Assembly: GCA_020050685.1 (NCBI GenBank)
Contig: JAGVKG010000006.1
Coordinates: 1-64,000, forward strand
Direction of reading: 5' to 3'
DNA length: 64,000 nt
Source of the DNA: Candidatus Obscuribacterales bacterium
GTDB lineage: Bacteria > Cyanobacteriota > Vampirovibrionia > Obscuribacterales > Obscuribacteraceae
A program made the translations under genes and the position numbers. Positions 16,313 to 26,600 of this stretch are shown here, one piece after another (position 1 is the first letter of the stretch; each line of letters starts with the position of its first letter). The notes under the pieces were generated by a model. The model had not been told where the DNA came from. It saw nothing but the letters and a program-made list of their open reading frames with translations, and ran no database searches.

Positions 16313-16582
16313 ATGATCCGCAAAGTGCCTGCCATGACAGTACGCCAAAACCTGGGCGAGATATTGAATGAAGTTCAATATCGCAAGGCTTCCGTTTTGA
16401 TAATCAAAGGCAAAAAAGCAGTGGCAGCAATAGTTGATGTAAATCTTTTTGAGAAGATACGCTTGCTTGATTCCGAGTTCCAGCAACTGACAAAACAACT
16501 AGGCAAAGCTTACGCGGGTGTTGCTCCTGAAAAAGCAGAAGCAGAAATTTCCGAAGCGCTAAGAGCAGCTCGCAAAAAATGA
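16313..16582 (+). CDS. Phd/YefM-type antitoxin
   Basis: An 89-residue antitoxin. The N-terminus (MTVRQNLGEILNEVQYRKASVLIIKGKKAVAAIVDV, in two parts) is the DNA-binding Phd/YefM fold. The C-terminus is helical and acidic (PEKAEAEISEALRAARKK), suited to wrap the toxin. Its last codons overlap the toxin gene as ATGA. The palindrome at 16269-16301 is its likely operator. Confidence 0.82.
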   Translation: MIRKVPAMTVRQNLGEILNEVQYRKASVLIIKGKKAVAAIVDVNLFEKIRLLDSEFQQLTKQLGKAYAGVAPEKAEAEISEALRAARKK

Positions 16583-16986
16583 AAATCGTCTTGGACACGA
16601 ACGTTATCGTGTCTGGGCTAATGCTGCCCCAAAGCGTTCCTGGGCATATTCTCCAAGCCTGGAATGATAATCAGCTTGACCTAGTACTATCAAAACCAAT
16701 CCTAAATGAAATTTCCACAGTGCTCGCTTACGCCAAAATCCAGAAGCGTCTTGGCTGGAGCAAAGCAGTAATACGGCTATACGTGGGTCTTTTAACTCTC
16801 AAAGCAGATCTGGTCATTACTGAGTCAGTCAGTGTTAGAGTACCAGCAGATCCTCAAGACAATCCAATTCTTGCTACGCTGATTGCCAGTAATGCCGATT
16901 ATTTGGTTACCGGCGACAAGGGCTTGTTAGCTCTGAAAGAGAAATATCCAATAGTCACGCCCGCAGAATTTGTGAAAATGCTTTAG
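16579..16986 (+). CDS. PIN-domain toxin (ribonuclease)
   Basis: A 135-residue PIN-domain protein of the 'putative toxin component, PIN family' kind (TIGR00305-like). The acidic metal-binding residues are visible: Asp in VLDTNVIVSGL at the N-terminus, Glu in ILNEISTVL, and the Asp residues of NADYLVTGDKGLL near the C-terminus. PIN toxins cleave RNA with Mg2+; the target here cannot be told. It is translationally coupled to the antitoxin and ends before a strong hairpin. Confidence 0.85.
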   Translation: MKIVLDTNVIVSGLMLPQSVPGHILQAWNDNQLDLVLSKPILNEISTVLAYAKIQKRLGWSKAVIRLYVGLLTLKADLVITESVSVRVPADPQDNPILATLIASNADYLVTGDKGLLALKEKYPIVTPAEFVKML

Positions 16987-17001
16987 ACAAGCTACAAACT
17001 C

Positions 17002-17034
17002 AAATGCTCATGAGAGGAGGGCTCATGAGCATTT
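17002..17034. terminator. bidirectional hairpin terminator
   Basis: AAATGCTCATGAG and CTCATGAGCATTT form a 13-bp stem with a 7-base loop between the convergent PIN toxin and LysM genes. TTTT follows on the plus strand and the A run serves the minus strand. Confidence 0.8.
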
Positions 17035-17086
17035 TGAATTTTACCGGTTGTACCGGCAAGTTTGTGAAGGCAAGAACGCCTTGTGG

Positions 17087-19183
17087 TTATTTGGTATCGT
17101 CCTTGAGGAGACCCTGCTTACGCAAGTTTTCTTTTTGCTCTTCTACTTTTGCTTTTAGCGCTGGATCAGTTATCGGCTCTGCAATGTTTGTTTTGGCCAA
17201 TTTGACCTCACTCGCATTGGGATCGACAGTTTTTGGAGCAACATTTTCAATATTTATTTGTGGAGCTTTGATCTCAAGCTTATTAGGATCGGAAGCAGGA
17301 AGAACAACCTTATCATCAACCTTAATTCGTGGAACTTCGATTGGTGTCACAGGAGTAGTTGAGTCCTCAGCTGGTGCTGGAGCAGTCTCTTTAGCTTTAT
17401 CCTTGTTACCTTTCTTATCGTGGAAGAAATGCCACACCTTTCCATGTTTTTTCTCTTCCTTCGGCTTGTCCTTTGCTGCGTCGGATGCTGAGCCAGTAGC
17501 AGACTTGTCCTTATTTGCATCGGATATTGCACCTGCAGCAGTTCCGGTATCGTTAGCTTGTGCTGCAGCTGCTGAAATATCTTTAGCCGCACCTGGTACA
17601 AGCTGCAGCTTGCCGTCTTTCATTTCAACATGCCTAGCTTGTAGATCAACTCCTTGCGATCCGAGAATGGAATTAGCTTCTGGTTTACCAACTACCAAAG
17701 GCTTTTCGGGATGAGGCGTGGTTGTTGATGCCGGACCATCTTTAGTGACAAACTTGCCAGTCTCTTTGTCAAATTCAACATGCTGGTGTCTTAAGCCACT
17801 TGAGAAAATTGGACCGACACCACTACCAGTTCTTTCTGGTGCTTTCGGTTTGTCGGCTTCACCAACAGACTTTGAGCCAGCTGGCTTTTCTTTCTCTGTT
17901 GCAGCGGCAGGAGCAGCTTTGCTTTTCTCGCCAGGAATCTTGATCGCGTCACCAACATAAATGCGGTTGACGTTCTTAATTTGTGGATTCTCGGCACGAA
18001 TCTTGTTAATGAGAGCGCTAACTTCAGAAGGGCTGGCTTTACCACCCAAATGCTCACGAGCAATCTTGTAAAGCGTGTCGCCCTGCTGCACTTCGTGAGT
18101 CTTGCCGGTCGCATCAGAATCTTTCTTTGATGCTGCAGTTACTTTGTCATCTTTCTTAGGCTCGCTGCCATCTTTCTTCGTTGCTGCAGTTACCTTATCG
18201 TCGCTATCTTTCTTTTGCTCAGCAGCCTTTTTCACTTCAGGCTTTTCAGGCTTATGCTCAGCTTCTTTCTTCGGCTCAGCCTTAGTCTCTTGCTTACCTG
18301 TCTTATCAGAGTAAGCATACTTAGCAGCATCTTCAGCTTCCTTTTGGCCAATACGCAATTTCTTGGCAAATTTCTGGATGTCTTCGTAACTAATTACACC
18401 GAATTGTTTATCAACAATCTCATCTGCATATTTCTTAAGTGTCTGCAGCCCCTCTAGCTCTTTCTTCCATTGCTTATGCGTTTTGCTTTCTTCAGAACCA
18501 AGGGTTGCTCCCTGTTTGATTCTGTCTTCGTATGGTTTCATTTTATCTCGGAGGTTGCCAACGGCAGCGTCGATCTCGTCCTTACCAATATGCTTGTCAC
18601 CGTATTTCAAATATGGACCAACCGCATGTTTAAAGGCGGCAGATTCCTTTCCATCTTTATCTGTAGCCGGGAAGGATCTCAACAAGGCTTCGGCCACGCG
18701 AGACTTCCAGGTATAGTCTTTCAAATCCTTATCGGTAACATCCCATGAATAGTCTGAATCGGCACCCTGTCTAATTCCGTTGAATTTGTCTTGGGCAGCA
18801 CCCAAAATTATTTTGTCGGCTGCCTTTAGTCGGTGATCCTGGAGACCTTTGTCCAAATCACGCGGCGCTATATTGTTGCCGGCTAACTGTAAATCCCAGT
18901 TGACCAAGGGTACATGTAGGGTGGCAGGTTCGTTGATGTTTGTCTTGTTATCGCTCAAATACTTTGTTATGGCTTCAGGGCGACTCTTGATGCCCTCTGC
19001 CAAAGCCTTCTCATACTTGCTCACGAAGGCAGTGTCGTTTGAATGCTCAGTAACGTTAGAGTTAATTTCCTTGATGAAAGCATCAAGATTACTAGCATCC
19101 GGCTTCAGGTGCTGCATGGTTTCCTTTGCTAACTTCTCGGCGCTGTCATTGCCTTTGCCACCGGTTCCACCTGACTTATCCAT
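17087..19183 (-). CDS. LysM-domain protein, Lys/Ala/Pro-rich
   Basis: A ~698-residue unrecognised protein with no signal peptide. Residues 1-290 are mainly helical with DKxGK-type segments. Residues ~295-360 are a charged, low-complexity linker (EPKKEAEHKPEKPEVKKAAEQ, DSDDKVTAATKKDG repeats). A LysM domain follows at ~361-415 (HEVQQGDTLYKIAREHLGG to YVGDAIKIPG), which binds peptidoglycan-like glycans. The C-terminal ~280 residues are again low-complexity with short VDDKVVLPASDPNKLEIKAP strands. AGGAG lies 8 bases before the ATG at 19183; an ATG at 19189 is also possible. The lack of a signal peptide is odd for a LysM protein; non-classical export or a cytoplasmic scaffold role is possible. 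Confidence 0.75.
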   Translation of the reverse strand: MDKSGGTGGKGNDSAEKLAKETMQHLKPDASNLDAFIKEINSNVTEHSNDTAFVSKYEKALAEGIKSRPEAITKYLSDNKTNINEPATLHVPLVNWDLQLAGNNIAPRDLDKGLQDHRLKAADKIILGAAQDKFNGIRQGADSDYSWDVTDKDLKDYTWKSRVAEALLRSFPATDKDGKESAAFKHAVGPYLKYGDKHIGKDEIDAAVGNLRDKMKPYEDRIKQGATLGSEESKTHKQWKKELEGLQTLKKYADEIVDKQFGVISYEDIQKFAKKLRIGQKEAEDAAKYAYSDKTGKQETKAEPKKEAEHKPEKPEVKKAAEQKKDSDDKVTAATKKDGSEPKKDDKVTAASKKDSDATGKTHEVQQGDTLYKIAREHLGGKASPSEVSALINKIRAENPQIKNVNRIYVGDAIKIPGEKSKAAPAAATEKEKPAGSKSVGEADKPKAPERTGSGVGPIFSSGLRHQHVEFDKETGKFVTKDGPASTTTPHPEKPLVVGKPEANSILGSQGVDLQARHVEMKDGKLQLVPGAAKDISAAAAQANDTGTAAGAISDANKDKSATGSASDAAKDKPKEEKKHGKVWHFFHDKKGNKDKAKETAPAPAEDSTTPVTPIEVPRIKVDDKVVLPASDPNKLEIKAPQINIENVAPKTVDPNASEVKLAKTNIAEPITDPALKAKVEEQKENLRKQGLLKDDTK

Positions 19184-19406
19184 GTTCATATCTCCTATTT
19201 AGCTGCTTTGCTTAATGAATTCTCTGTGTGCATGACGCCATTTAAGATAGGCGTTAGTAAAGCTGTACGAGGCTGGCTGAATTATCGTGCAAGGAGTCAA
19301 GATTGCAATTGGGGAAATTACGTACACCCTCGAAAAATTTCTGCCGACCCCGATCATTTAATGTTAAGACCGCCACCGCCAGTCCTTTTGTACCCAAAAT
19401 TGAACA

Positions 19407-20450
19407 TTATTTCCCGGCTAAAACCAGGCGAAGCTGCTTGTAGCGCCCAATGCGTTTAATGTCGGCATTGTCTTCCTGGCGAAAAATGTTTCTTAAATGA
19501 ATCGCCCTGGAAACCAGTAAGGGCAAAGACTTTGCGTAGCTCTCGTTTTCTATGATTTTAGAAATGTCGTCCTTACTTACCGATTTAAGGTTATTACGGC
19601 GCGCATAATCCCAAAGAATTGCTGCCGCCACGCGAACCGGACCACTCACCGGCAGGTCACGCAATGTCTTATAAAGCGAATCCGCGCTAATCGTTTCGTC
19701 TTCATTTAGAGGCAGTTCTTCAAATTTAATTTCCAGCATTTCGCTTAAGATTTCTAGAGTCGAAATCTCATTAACGTAACTGCCATCAGCGCGGCAAATC
19801 ACCACTTGTTGTTCTTCACCACGTCCAGCATTTAATCTGACAAAAATGAATATTCCATCTTCTCCGACTTCCATTACTGCATGTACATCTTGTCTGCAAG
19901 TTGGCCATTGGCGCCAAAGCAGTTCATCATTGGCGTTCCAGATTGAACCATCTGTTGCAGTGTACTTGCTGATTTGATTGAAGCGGTTGTACTCAAAGGC
20001 TCTGAAGCTCCCGTCCGGATATCCAATGCGCGCCACTCTTCCATGCGAGTCGGTTCCAACGCAAGACAAATCGAGCTTCTCCACAAAGTGAATGACATTG
20101 GAGTCGATTGTTCTGCTGTAAGTAAGATTGCCAATGTTGTCGACCTGTAGATCTTTGAGTCGATACTTTTGAGTCGGGGTCTTGCGCATCCATTCGCCAT
20201 TCACATCCGGTCGAATGTAGGATCCATCGCTGTCGCTAACCCAACGCAGTCGTAGTAAGCTATCGAACCGAAATTTGCGAATCACGCCATTGGTCAACTG
20301 CACTTCACGCTTGATGCCAGCAATAAAGCCTTCCGGAACCAGCTCTCGATCCGATTCATCAACGGTTTGAACTTGATTCTGCGTGCGAATTTGCCGAAGC
20401 TTGCGGCTTACTGCTATGAGATCTTCTAGTTCTTCTTGTCGTAGTGCCAT
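19407..20450 (-). CDS. YD-repeat-like protein, unknown
   Basis: A 347-residue protein. Residues ~50-190 show spaced YD/RHS-type beta strands (GRVARIGYPDGSFRAFEY, FNQISKYTATDGSIW, NLTYSRTIDSNVI), as in Rhs proteins but without a full repeat array. The C-terminal ~110 residues are helical. Within them, VRVAAAILWDYARRNNLKSV resembles YAARLLFNWCADNGHESV in the protein at 22194-22682, followed in both by a [SK][KE]xD[IL] turn. No signal peptide. Its neighbours on the minus strand are the LysM gene (217 bases downstream) and other unknown genes. Role not known. Confidence 0.65.
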   Translation of the reverse strand: MALRQEELEDLIAVSRKLRQIRTQNQVQTVDESDRELVPEGFIAGIKREVQLTNGVIRKFRFDSLLRLRWVSDSDGSYIRPDVNGEWMRKTPTQKYRLKDLQVDNIGNLTYSRTIDSNVIHFVEKLDLSCVGTDSHGRVARIGYPDGSFRAFEYNRFNQISKYTATDGSIWNANDELLWRQWPTCRQDVHAVMEVGEDGIFIFVRLNAGRGEEQQVVICRADGSYVNEISTLEILSEMLEIKFEELPLNEDETISADSLYKTLRDLPVSGPVRVAAAILWDYARRNNLKSVSKDDISKIIENESYAKSLPLLVSRAIHLRNIFRQEDNADIKRIGRYKQLRLVLAGK

Positions 20451-20579
20451 GGAGTTGGGACCTGAGTAATGCTTGAAAGAATGGGGGCTTTTCCGGGAAT
20501 GTGTAATTATTGAACAAAATTCATCTCGACTAGAATGGGGTAAACACGTATTAGATCGAAATATTTAAGGTGAGGCTGC

Positions 20580-21629
20580 TTGGAACGCAAAGAACTAGCA
20601 AAGAAATACAAGTACCTGCAGCGCATTATCTGGGCTGCCTCGATGATTTGGGCTCTCGTCGTTTTAGTGCAAAGTATTCCTTACTACCAAAGTATTTCAG
20701 CCGGCAAGCAGTCCTTCAAAGCTGGGCTTTATGATCAGGCGGAACAACACTTTAAGTCGGCACTTAAGACAGCCGAATCGTTTCACAGTCAGGATTCACG
20801 CCTTGCTAATTCGCTGAATAATCTTGCCGAGCTTTATCGCACACAGGCTCGCTATGCTGATGCCGAGCCAATTTACAAACGACTGCTTTCTGTCGCCGAA
20901 AAATCATGGTGGCAAAAAGATATTGGCATAGCCATTTCGCACCACAATCTTGCTTCTCTTTATCGAGATGAATGCAAAGACGACGAAGCTTTGCAAGAAA
21001 GCAATTTAGCTCTTTCCATTTGGAATGAGAAAGTTAAACGCCCTAACGATGCGATTAAGGCCAGTCTCTTAAACGGCTTGGCCAAGACCTATCGAGACAA
21101 GGGCGACTATGTTCAATCAGAAAAGTTAGCGCTTGAAGCATTGGCAATTAAGGAGAATGCTTTGGGCAAAGACCACATAGAAGTGGCGGCAGTGCTGGAT
21201 AATCTTGGTGGCATCTATCGCGACGAACACAAATATGGGGATGCGGAAGTGGCTTACCAACGAGCCTTTGCGATTGACAAAGCAAGTTGGGGACTTGATC
21301 ATCCAGATACAATAGGCGACTTAAACAACTTAGGCGAGCTGTTTTGCGACGAGGGGAAATATACCGATGCGGAGCCGCTCTTACGAGATGCTTTGGCAAA
21401 ACGGCAAAAGATTTTCGGACCGAATCATCCTTTGATTGCCACAAGTCTCTACGATTTGGGGATCGTATATAAGGATACAAAAAGGAAGGATCAAGCAAGG
21501 CCGCTGCTTGAGCAATCGCTAGCAATTAGACAGAAGATGCTCGGACCGAACCACCGAGATACAAAAGAAAGTCAGCAAGCCCTCGAAAGTCTGTCCAAGA
21601 ACACCCGAGTGCTGGGAACGAAACACTAG
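20580..21629 (+). CDS. membrane-anchored TPR protein
   Basis: A 349-residue protein starting with TTG, preceded by AAGGTGAGG. An N-terminal membrane helix at ~residues 15-38 (IIWAASMIWALVVLVQSI) is followed by about six kinesin-light-chain-type TPR units of 42 residues. Each carries the pattern 'LAxLYRdxgkydeAExlykrAL.I....g.dHp' (for example IAISHHNLASLYRDECKDDEAL and VAAVLDNLGGIYRDEHKYGDAE). Such repeats form protein-binding scaffolds. Proteins of this type are abundant in Obscuribacter-like genomes. Partner unknown. A second member, with a signal peptide, lies at 39576-41060. Confidence 0.8.
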   Translation: MERKELAKKYKYLQRIIWAASMIWALVVLVQSIPYYQSISAGKQSFKAGLYDQAEQHFKSALKTAESFHSQDSRLANSLNNLAELYRTQARYADAEPIYKRLLSVAEKSWWQKDIGIAISHHNLASLYRDECKDDEALQESNLALSIWNEKVKRPNDAIKASLLNGLAKTYRDKGDYVQSEKLALEALAIKENALGKDHIEVAAVLDNLGGIYRDEHKYGDAEVAYQRAFAIDKASWGLDHPDTIGDLNNLGELFCDEGKYTDAEPLLRDALAKRQKIFGPNHPLIATSLYDLGIVYKDTKRKDQARPLLEQSLAIRQKMLGPNHRDTKESQQALESLSKNTRVLGTKH

Positions 21630-21638
21630 CCAGATATT

Positions 21639-22127
21639 CTATTTCTTTTTCTGCTTATCTAAATATTGAGATTGAAAGTCCGGTGTAGGCAAAGTTACTG
21701 CACCACCAGTCCATTCCACATGCGGCAGCTTATAACCTTGTGCTGCAAAACGCTGTTCATTGGCATTAATGTACTTTTGCACTTGAGCGTTAACACCTGG
21801 ATCGGTGACGCGATATTGTGTGCCGGCAACATTCCTTTTCGTATATTCTGCGACTTGGCCGTACGTTGCAGGTGAAATTTCCATGGTTGCTTGCGGATCA
21901 GAGGCAGCCGCTCTTGCCCGCCGCGCCAATTCCGCATCTCTTTGCCGGTTCAATTCCGTGTACCGAGCAACCTGAGCATCAACTGCTTTATCGCCAACGG
22001 AAGCACCATGAGCCTGATCACGATAAGTTTGAAACTTATCGTTTGAATCAGCAGAATCCATCGGTCGCTGGTTCTGCTCATGCATCCAATTTAGGAAATT
22101 CGTGATTTGTTCGTATCGCGACATCAC
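21639..22127 (-). CDS. small helical protein, unknown
   Basis: A 162-residue polar protein without signal or membrane segment, starting MMSRYEQITNFLNWMHEQNQ. The segment ATYGQVAEYTKRNVAGTQY and a later VNAQVQKYINANEQRFAAQGY are two related helical units (xxQVxxYxxxN), also seen at VDAQVARYTELNRQRDAELA, so an internal three-fold repeat is likely. It stops 10 bases from the convergent TPR gene and is followed upstream by another unknown gene on the same strand. No family recognised. Confidence 0.6.
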   Translation of the reverse strand: MMSRYEQITNFLNWMHEQNQRPMDSADSNDKFQTYRDQAHGASVGDKAVDAQVARYTELNRQRDAELARRARAAASDPQATMEISPATYGQVAEYTKRNVAGTQYRVTDPGVNAQVQKYINANEQRFAAQGYKLPHVEWTGGAVTLPTPDFQSQYLDKQKKK

Positions 22128-22193
22128 CCGTCTCCCCGCAATTCCATTTCTTATCTTAGCTCATACAGTTGCGGCAACATTAATTCATACCAG

Positions 22194-22682
22194 TTATTGC
22201 TGTTCCGAAAGTGGTCTCAGCCTGAGGGCATATTTTGTCACGGCAGCCAGATCCTCTTCTTTCACACTTTCATGTCCATTATCAGCACACCAATTAAAGA
22301 GAAGGCGTGCTGCATATTTTGTTTCGTTGGCAGACTGACGATCGCCAATCACGTCAAAAAGCTCAGGAGTGGTCAACTCGCGAAGCGGCAATTGCTTACC
22401 ATGCAGCAGTTCGTCAATTTGATTAAATCCAGATTTTACTTGCTGCTCTGTTGCTCTGCAGATTTCTTCTTGAGTGCGTTTTGCCTTAGCAAGGTTGGCT
22501 TCACTCGGTTTTCCAAAACTTTGATTGCGAACATCACCTAGGTTATCGCTTTTATCATCATCTTCATGCTTGCGATGCTTGAGTTTATCCAGTCCTTTTT
22601 TGAACAAACGAACACCAAAATCCGTGGCTGCGCCTGCGGCTCGATTAGTGAGCTGATTAACTCCGAACTGTTCGTATCCCAT
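22194..22682 (-). CDS. small helical protein with shared C-terminal module
   Basis: A 162-residue charged protein. The N-terminal half is Lys/Asp-rich (LDKLKHRKHEDDDKSDNLGD). The C-terminal ~60 residues (LTTPELFDVIGDRQSANETK, YAARLLFNWCADNGHESV) resemble the end of the YD-repeat-like protein at 19407-20450. The ribosome site before the ATG is weak (AAGGTG). Function unknown; the shared module suggests that both belong to one gene family or system. Confidence 0.6.
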   Translation of the reverse strand: MGYEQFGVNQLTNRAAGAATDFGVRLFKKGLDKLKHRKHEDDDKSDNLGDVRNQSFGKPSEANLAKAKRTQEEICRATEQQVKSGFNQIDELLHGKQLPLRELTTPELFDVIGDRQSANETKYAARLLFNWCADNGHESVKEEDLAAVTKYALRLRPLSEQQ

Positions 22683-22791
22683 AAGATTTCACCTTAACGA
22701 CAATGCGATCGACTATAAACAGACAAATTGCCCAGTCTAATTAGGCATTCTAGTGAACACCGCAGCAAACGAGAATGGTGCAACTACTAAT

Positions 22792-23487
22792 CTAGGCGCG
22801 CGCCCAGATTAAACGGCTACCGCTCTCAATTGTTTCGAAGGAAATTATTTGCCACATGGCAAACAACTCTTTTAACTCTTCATCGGAAAAGCAGCGCAGC
22901 AACATGCCGGCTCTGCCTTTGTCCGTATAAACATGAGTGCCATCGTCTAATTTGTAATACTCGCCAGGTCCGGTGCCGACTTTATCGAAGCAACCGAAAA
23001 ATACGCCACCCGGCTTGAGCACACGTTTTGCTTCAAGCAATGCTGCTTGCGCCAGCTCTAATGTTAAATGTTCAAAAATGGAATTTGCCACCACTGCATC
23101 AAAGCGGCCTTCTTCGTAGGGCAAAGCAGCCACATCGCCAACCCTAAATTTAATGCTTAACCCATCTTCGGAAGCCCACTGTTCTGCCAATTTAATTGCC
23201 TGTGGCGCAAGGTCAATACCGGAAATTTCCAATTCACTTTGGCAATTGGCTAAATAGACGGACAACCATCCGCTGCCACAACCCAAGTCCAATACGGTAA
23301 CAGCGTTCTCGCCTTTTAATCTTTCAGCAATTGATGTCAGATAAGGTAAATCTGGCATTTGCTTATAAGGCGTCTTGAGCGGCGCCCAGGCCTTCGTCCA
23401 AAAGGCAATGTTCTCTTCCCAGACACCTTGCCAGAGGCTCTTGTTTCCCGATAGATTGGGCGTTCCCGCCCCCTCAGTTCCCGCCAT
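22792..23487 (-). CDS. SAM-dependent methyltransferase
   Basis: Class I methyltransferase of the Methyltransf_11/25 type, 231 residues. Motif I is TVLDLGCGSGWLSVYLA, followed by the acidic residue of ISGIDLAPQAI, motif IV region FDAVVANSIFEHL, and VLKPGGVFFGCF. The substrate cannot be inferred. The ATG at 23487 is chosen because AAGGAAAG precedes it; the frame extends to 23541. It is divergent from the GGDEF protein gene, with about 150 bases between the two starts. Confidence 0.82.
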   Translation of the reverse strand: MAGTEGAGTPNLSGNKSLWQGVWEENIAFWTKAWAPLKTPYKQMPDLPYLTSIAERLKGENAVTVLDLGCGSGWLSVYLANCQSELEISGIDLAPQAIKLAEQWASEDGLSIKFRVGDVAALPYEEGRFDAVVANSIFEHLTLELAQAALLEAKRVLKPGGVFFGCFDKVGTGPGEYYKLDDGTHVYTDKGRAGMLLRCFSDEELKELFAMWQIISFETIESGSRLIWARA

Positions 23488-23640
23488 ACGACAATCTTTC
23501 CTTCTTAAGATAGCCCCCCATTTTACGCGCTTTAAGGACAAATCATGGTGAATTCCTGATTAGCGAGAGCTTGCTGGTGGTATGGAAGCTCTGAGGAGAC
23601 TCATGGCACTGCTATCTTGACAGGGGGATCCGAAAGCATC

Positions 23641-26600
23641 ATGGATCAAGGGCTAACGCCGCTACAGATGATGCTCATTAAGCAGGCTGGACCAAAGCTG
23701 CTCTCTCTCAGCAACCTCCTGCCAGACGAGTTTTTGCGCTTTGTGCACCAAGTCGAGCAAATGATCCTCGACGAAAAGGTGACGCCAGTTATCGTTTATT
23801 CTTCCAGCCACGATGCTTCGCGGCTTTTGCCGAGTGAGCAGCAATATCGGCATCTGCGCTCGGACGCGTTTTATTTTGCTTGTTTTTCTGAGAACCGCCG
23901 CGACGGTTTGGACGAATGGTGCTTTTTAGTGGAAAGTCAGCGCCTGAGTTTGATTGTTTGTGGACAAATAAACAACAATCCGGAAGCAGCTGGGCGCTAC
24001 CAGTGTGTCGGATCTCTCGATCCACAAATTGTGCACCAGGCATTTTTGAAAATGATACCAGTCTGGCAAGCGATTGATTTTGAAGAGACCAATCACCTGG
24101 AAGACGCGCGCAACAACTTGGGAGAATGTGGCACAGAGCCAACCTTGGCAGACTTTTGCCGGCGCAATTGGCCTGTAATTAAGTTATTGTCCTCAGAAAC
24201 AAAAGTCTTGCAACCACAATCAATTGTCGATCCGATCACTGGCATGGTACGCCAGCCGACCATGCCGTCAGTGCCTAACGCCAGTGAAATTGCTCTGCCG
24301 ATTCTCAAAAGTTCAATGGGTGATACGGCGGACGACGACAATAAAAGCGAGAAAGTTGAGCTGCTTTCTCTAGCCGACGTCGAAGACACGCAAGCAGACT
24401 CGACTAGTGCAAATGAAATTGCCGAAGAAGCAAAGGCAGAGAAAGTTGAATTGCCCTCTGTCATTCCACCTCAAGCGCAAACAATTATTCGCGATATTGT
24501 CGGACAATTGCGCCAATCAAACGATCTTTCTTCCATTTTACAATTGGCAATTGAAAGCCTGACCAACGCAGCCAGCGTAGACCGCGGACTAATCTGGCAA
24601 ATTGTCGGCAACGATCAACTAGCGGTAACAAACGAATTTGCGGTCAGTGGTCATACACCATTTGTTGGCAATCAATTGAGCAATGAAGAATCGGCTGCAA
24701 TCGTCATGGATTTTCTCTCGCGTTTTCCGGATGAGACTGGCGCAAGCGTGATCAGCATTCCAGACACTCATAAAGACACAAAGCTGCACAAGATGTCGCC
24801 CACGCTTTCATCCTTGCTGGAATTAGGCGATGTGCGCGCACGTCTAGTGGCACAGTTGCGCAGCCAAGGCGAAGTAAATGGATTCTTGGAATTGCAACAA
24901 TGCGGCAAAACGAAACAGTGGAGCGAAGAGGATGCAGCCGAATTACAAAGCGTTGCCGAAATATTGTCGGTTGTCGTAGCACAATCATTCCACGAAGCAA
25001 AAATTGAAATTGATGCTCAAGAGAAGAAACTGATTAACGACATTGCCAGCCTCTTCCGTGAATCAAGCGGACAAAAGGGACACGACACATTGGCAAAATC
25101 CCTTCGCTTAGTTGCAGGACACATGGGTTTCGAGAAAGCTGAAATTTATTTGTACATCAAAGAAGAATCGGTTCTGGCACCACAAATCGAAGAGAATGGG
25201 CAGCAGGCCGTGCACATTCTGGACAAGGATAATCACTTCGTCACCGTGTTTGAATCTGGGCGCGCCAAAATCATCAATGCAGAATATAGTCGCAAAGGTG
25301 ATAAATTCTTTGGTCATGACTCAGCGCTTGTTGTGCCACTGGTGGCAGAGGGCGAGTCGCTCGGCGTCTTGGGGCTCTGGATGCGGGCGTCCAATCGGGC
25401 TCAACTTTCCGAGCACGATCAAAACTTGGCCTTAGCAATTGCCGGTCAGCTAGCTAGTTTCATTCGTGCCGATCAAGCCATTGCCCGCATCCGCGAAGAT
25501 CAAGCACGCGAAATTCTCTACAATCGCGTCTCGGACGCCTTACGCGAGCACTGGAAAGACCAGAACCAAATGCTCAATGTCTTTCTCCAAACCATACACG
25601 AACATTTCAAACTGGCACTGTCTGTGGTATCACTTTGCGACAAGCAGGCGCAAGACTTCATCAAATCACAAAGCATGGGCGGACTTGGTGATTACAAAAA
25701 CGATGCGTCTAACCCACTTTCACCCAATCTCGGCGAAGAGTTAATTCTTTCTGCAGCAGAGGATCTCAAAGCCGGCAAGTTGGTCTTGCTTTGCCAAAGA
25801 GAAATTAGCGATAAATTGTCTAAGTCCAAACAGGAAGCACCAAAGTCTGCCGGATCTGCGGCACTGATTCCACTTGTACACGGCAAGATGCTAAAAGCAG
25901 CCTTGTGTCTTGTAGCCAACACTGAGGAATTTCCCTTGCCGGAAAAAGATTTGAAGATGGTGGCAGACTTAGCAGAACGCGTGGCTGGTGCCATTGCTCA
26001 CCATGAGCTCTTTATTGAGCGGGAGATGCAGGCAATTACCGATCCGATGACAGGCTTGTATAACCGTCGTCACTTCCAAGAACAACTATCCAAAGAACTT
26101 GATCGTTCAAGCCGTTACGGCAAACCATTCTCATATATTATTGCCGACTTGGATTTCTTGAAGAAAATCAATGACACACTTGGTCACCAATATGGCGATG
26201 CGGCAATTAAGCATATAGCCAACGCACTCAAGCTAACTGTGCGAGAGCTGGATACCGCAGCCCGTTACGGCGGCGAAGAATTTGTTATTCTCTTACCGGA
26301 AACAGATATTAAGGCGGCTCGCATCGCAGCCGAACGCATTTGTGCGGCAGTGCGCGAAAAAGAGGTAGAGGGTATTGGCACGATCACGGCTTCCGTCGGC
26401 GTTGCCACATATCCCACCGATGCTGAGGATAGAGACACATTAACTGAGCTTGCCGACCAAGCTTTGTATCTGGCGAAACACCGCGGGCGCAACCAGGTTT
26501 GTTCTGCATCCGAGGATTTATTCCCGACGCTGAAAGCGCGCGGCGAAGAGGCTTTAGAAATCCAGAAGGCCTCTATCAAAGCCAAAGCGCAAGAGATGGC

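Noticed and set aside
17004-17714. 236-codon plus-strand frame antisense to the LysM gene
   Set aside because: Its Ser/Leu-rich product mirrors the Lys/Glu/Ala codons of the opposite strand, and its start lies in the terminator hairpin.
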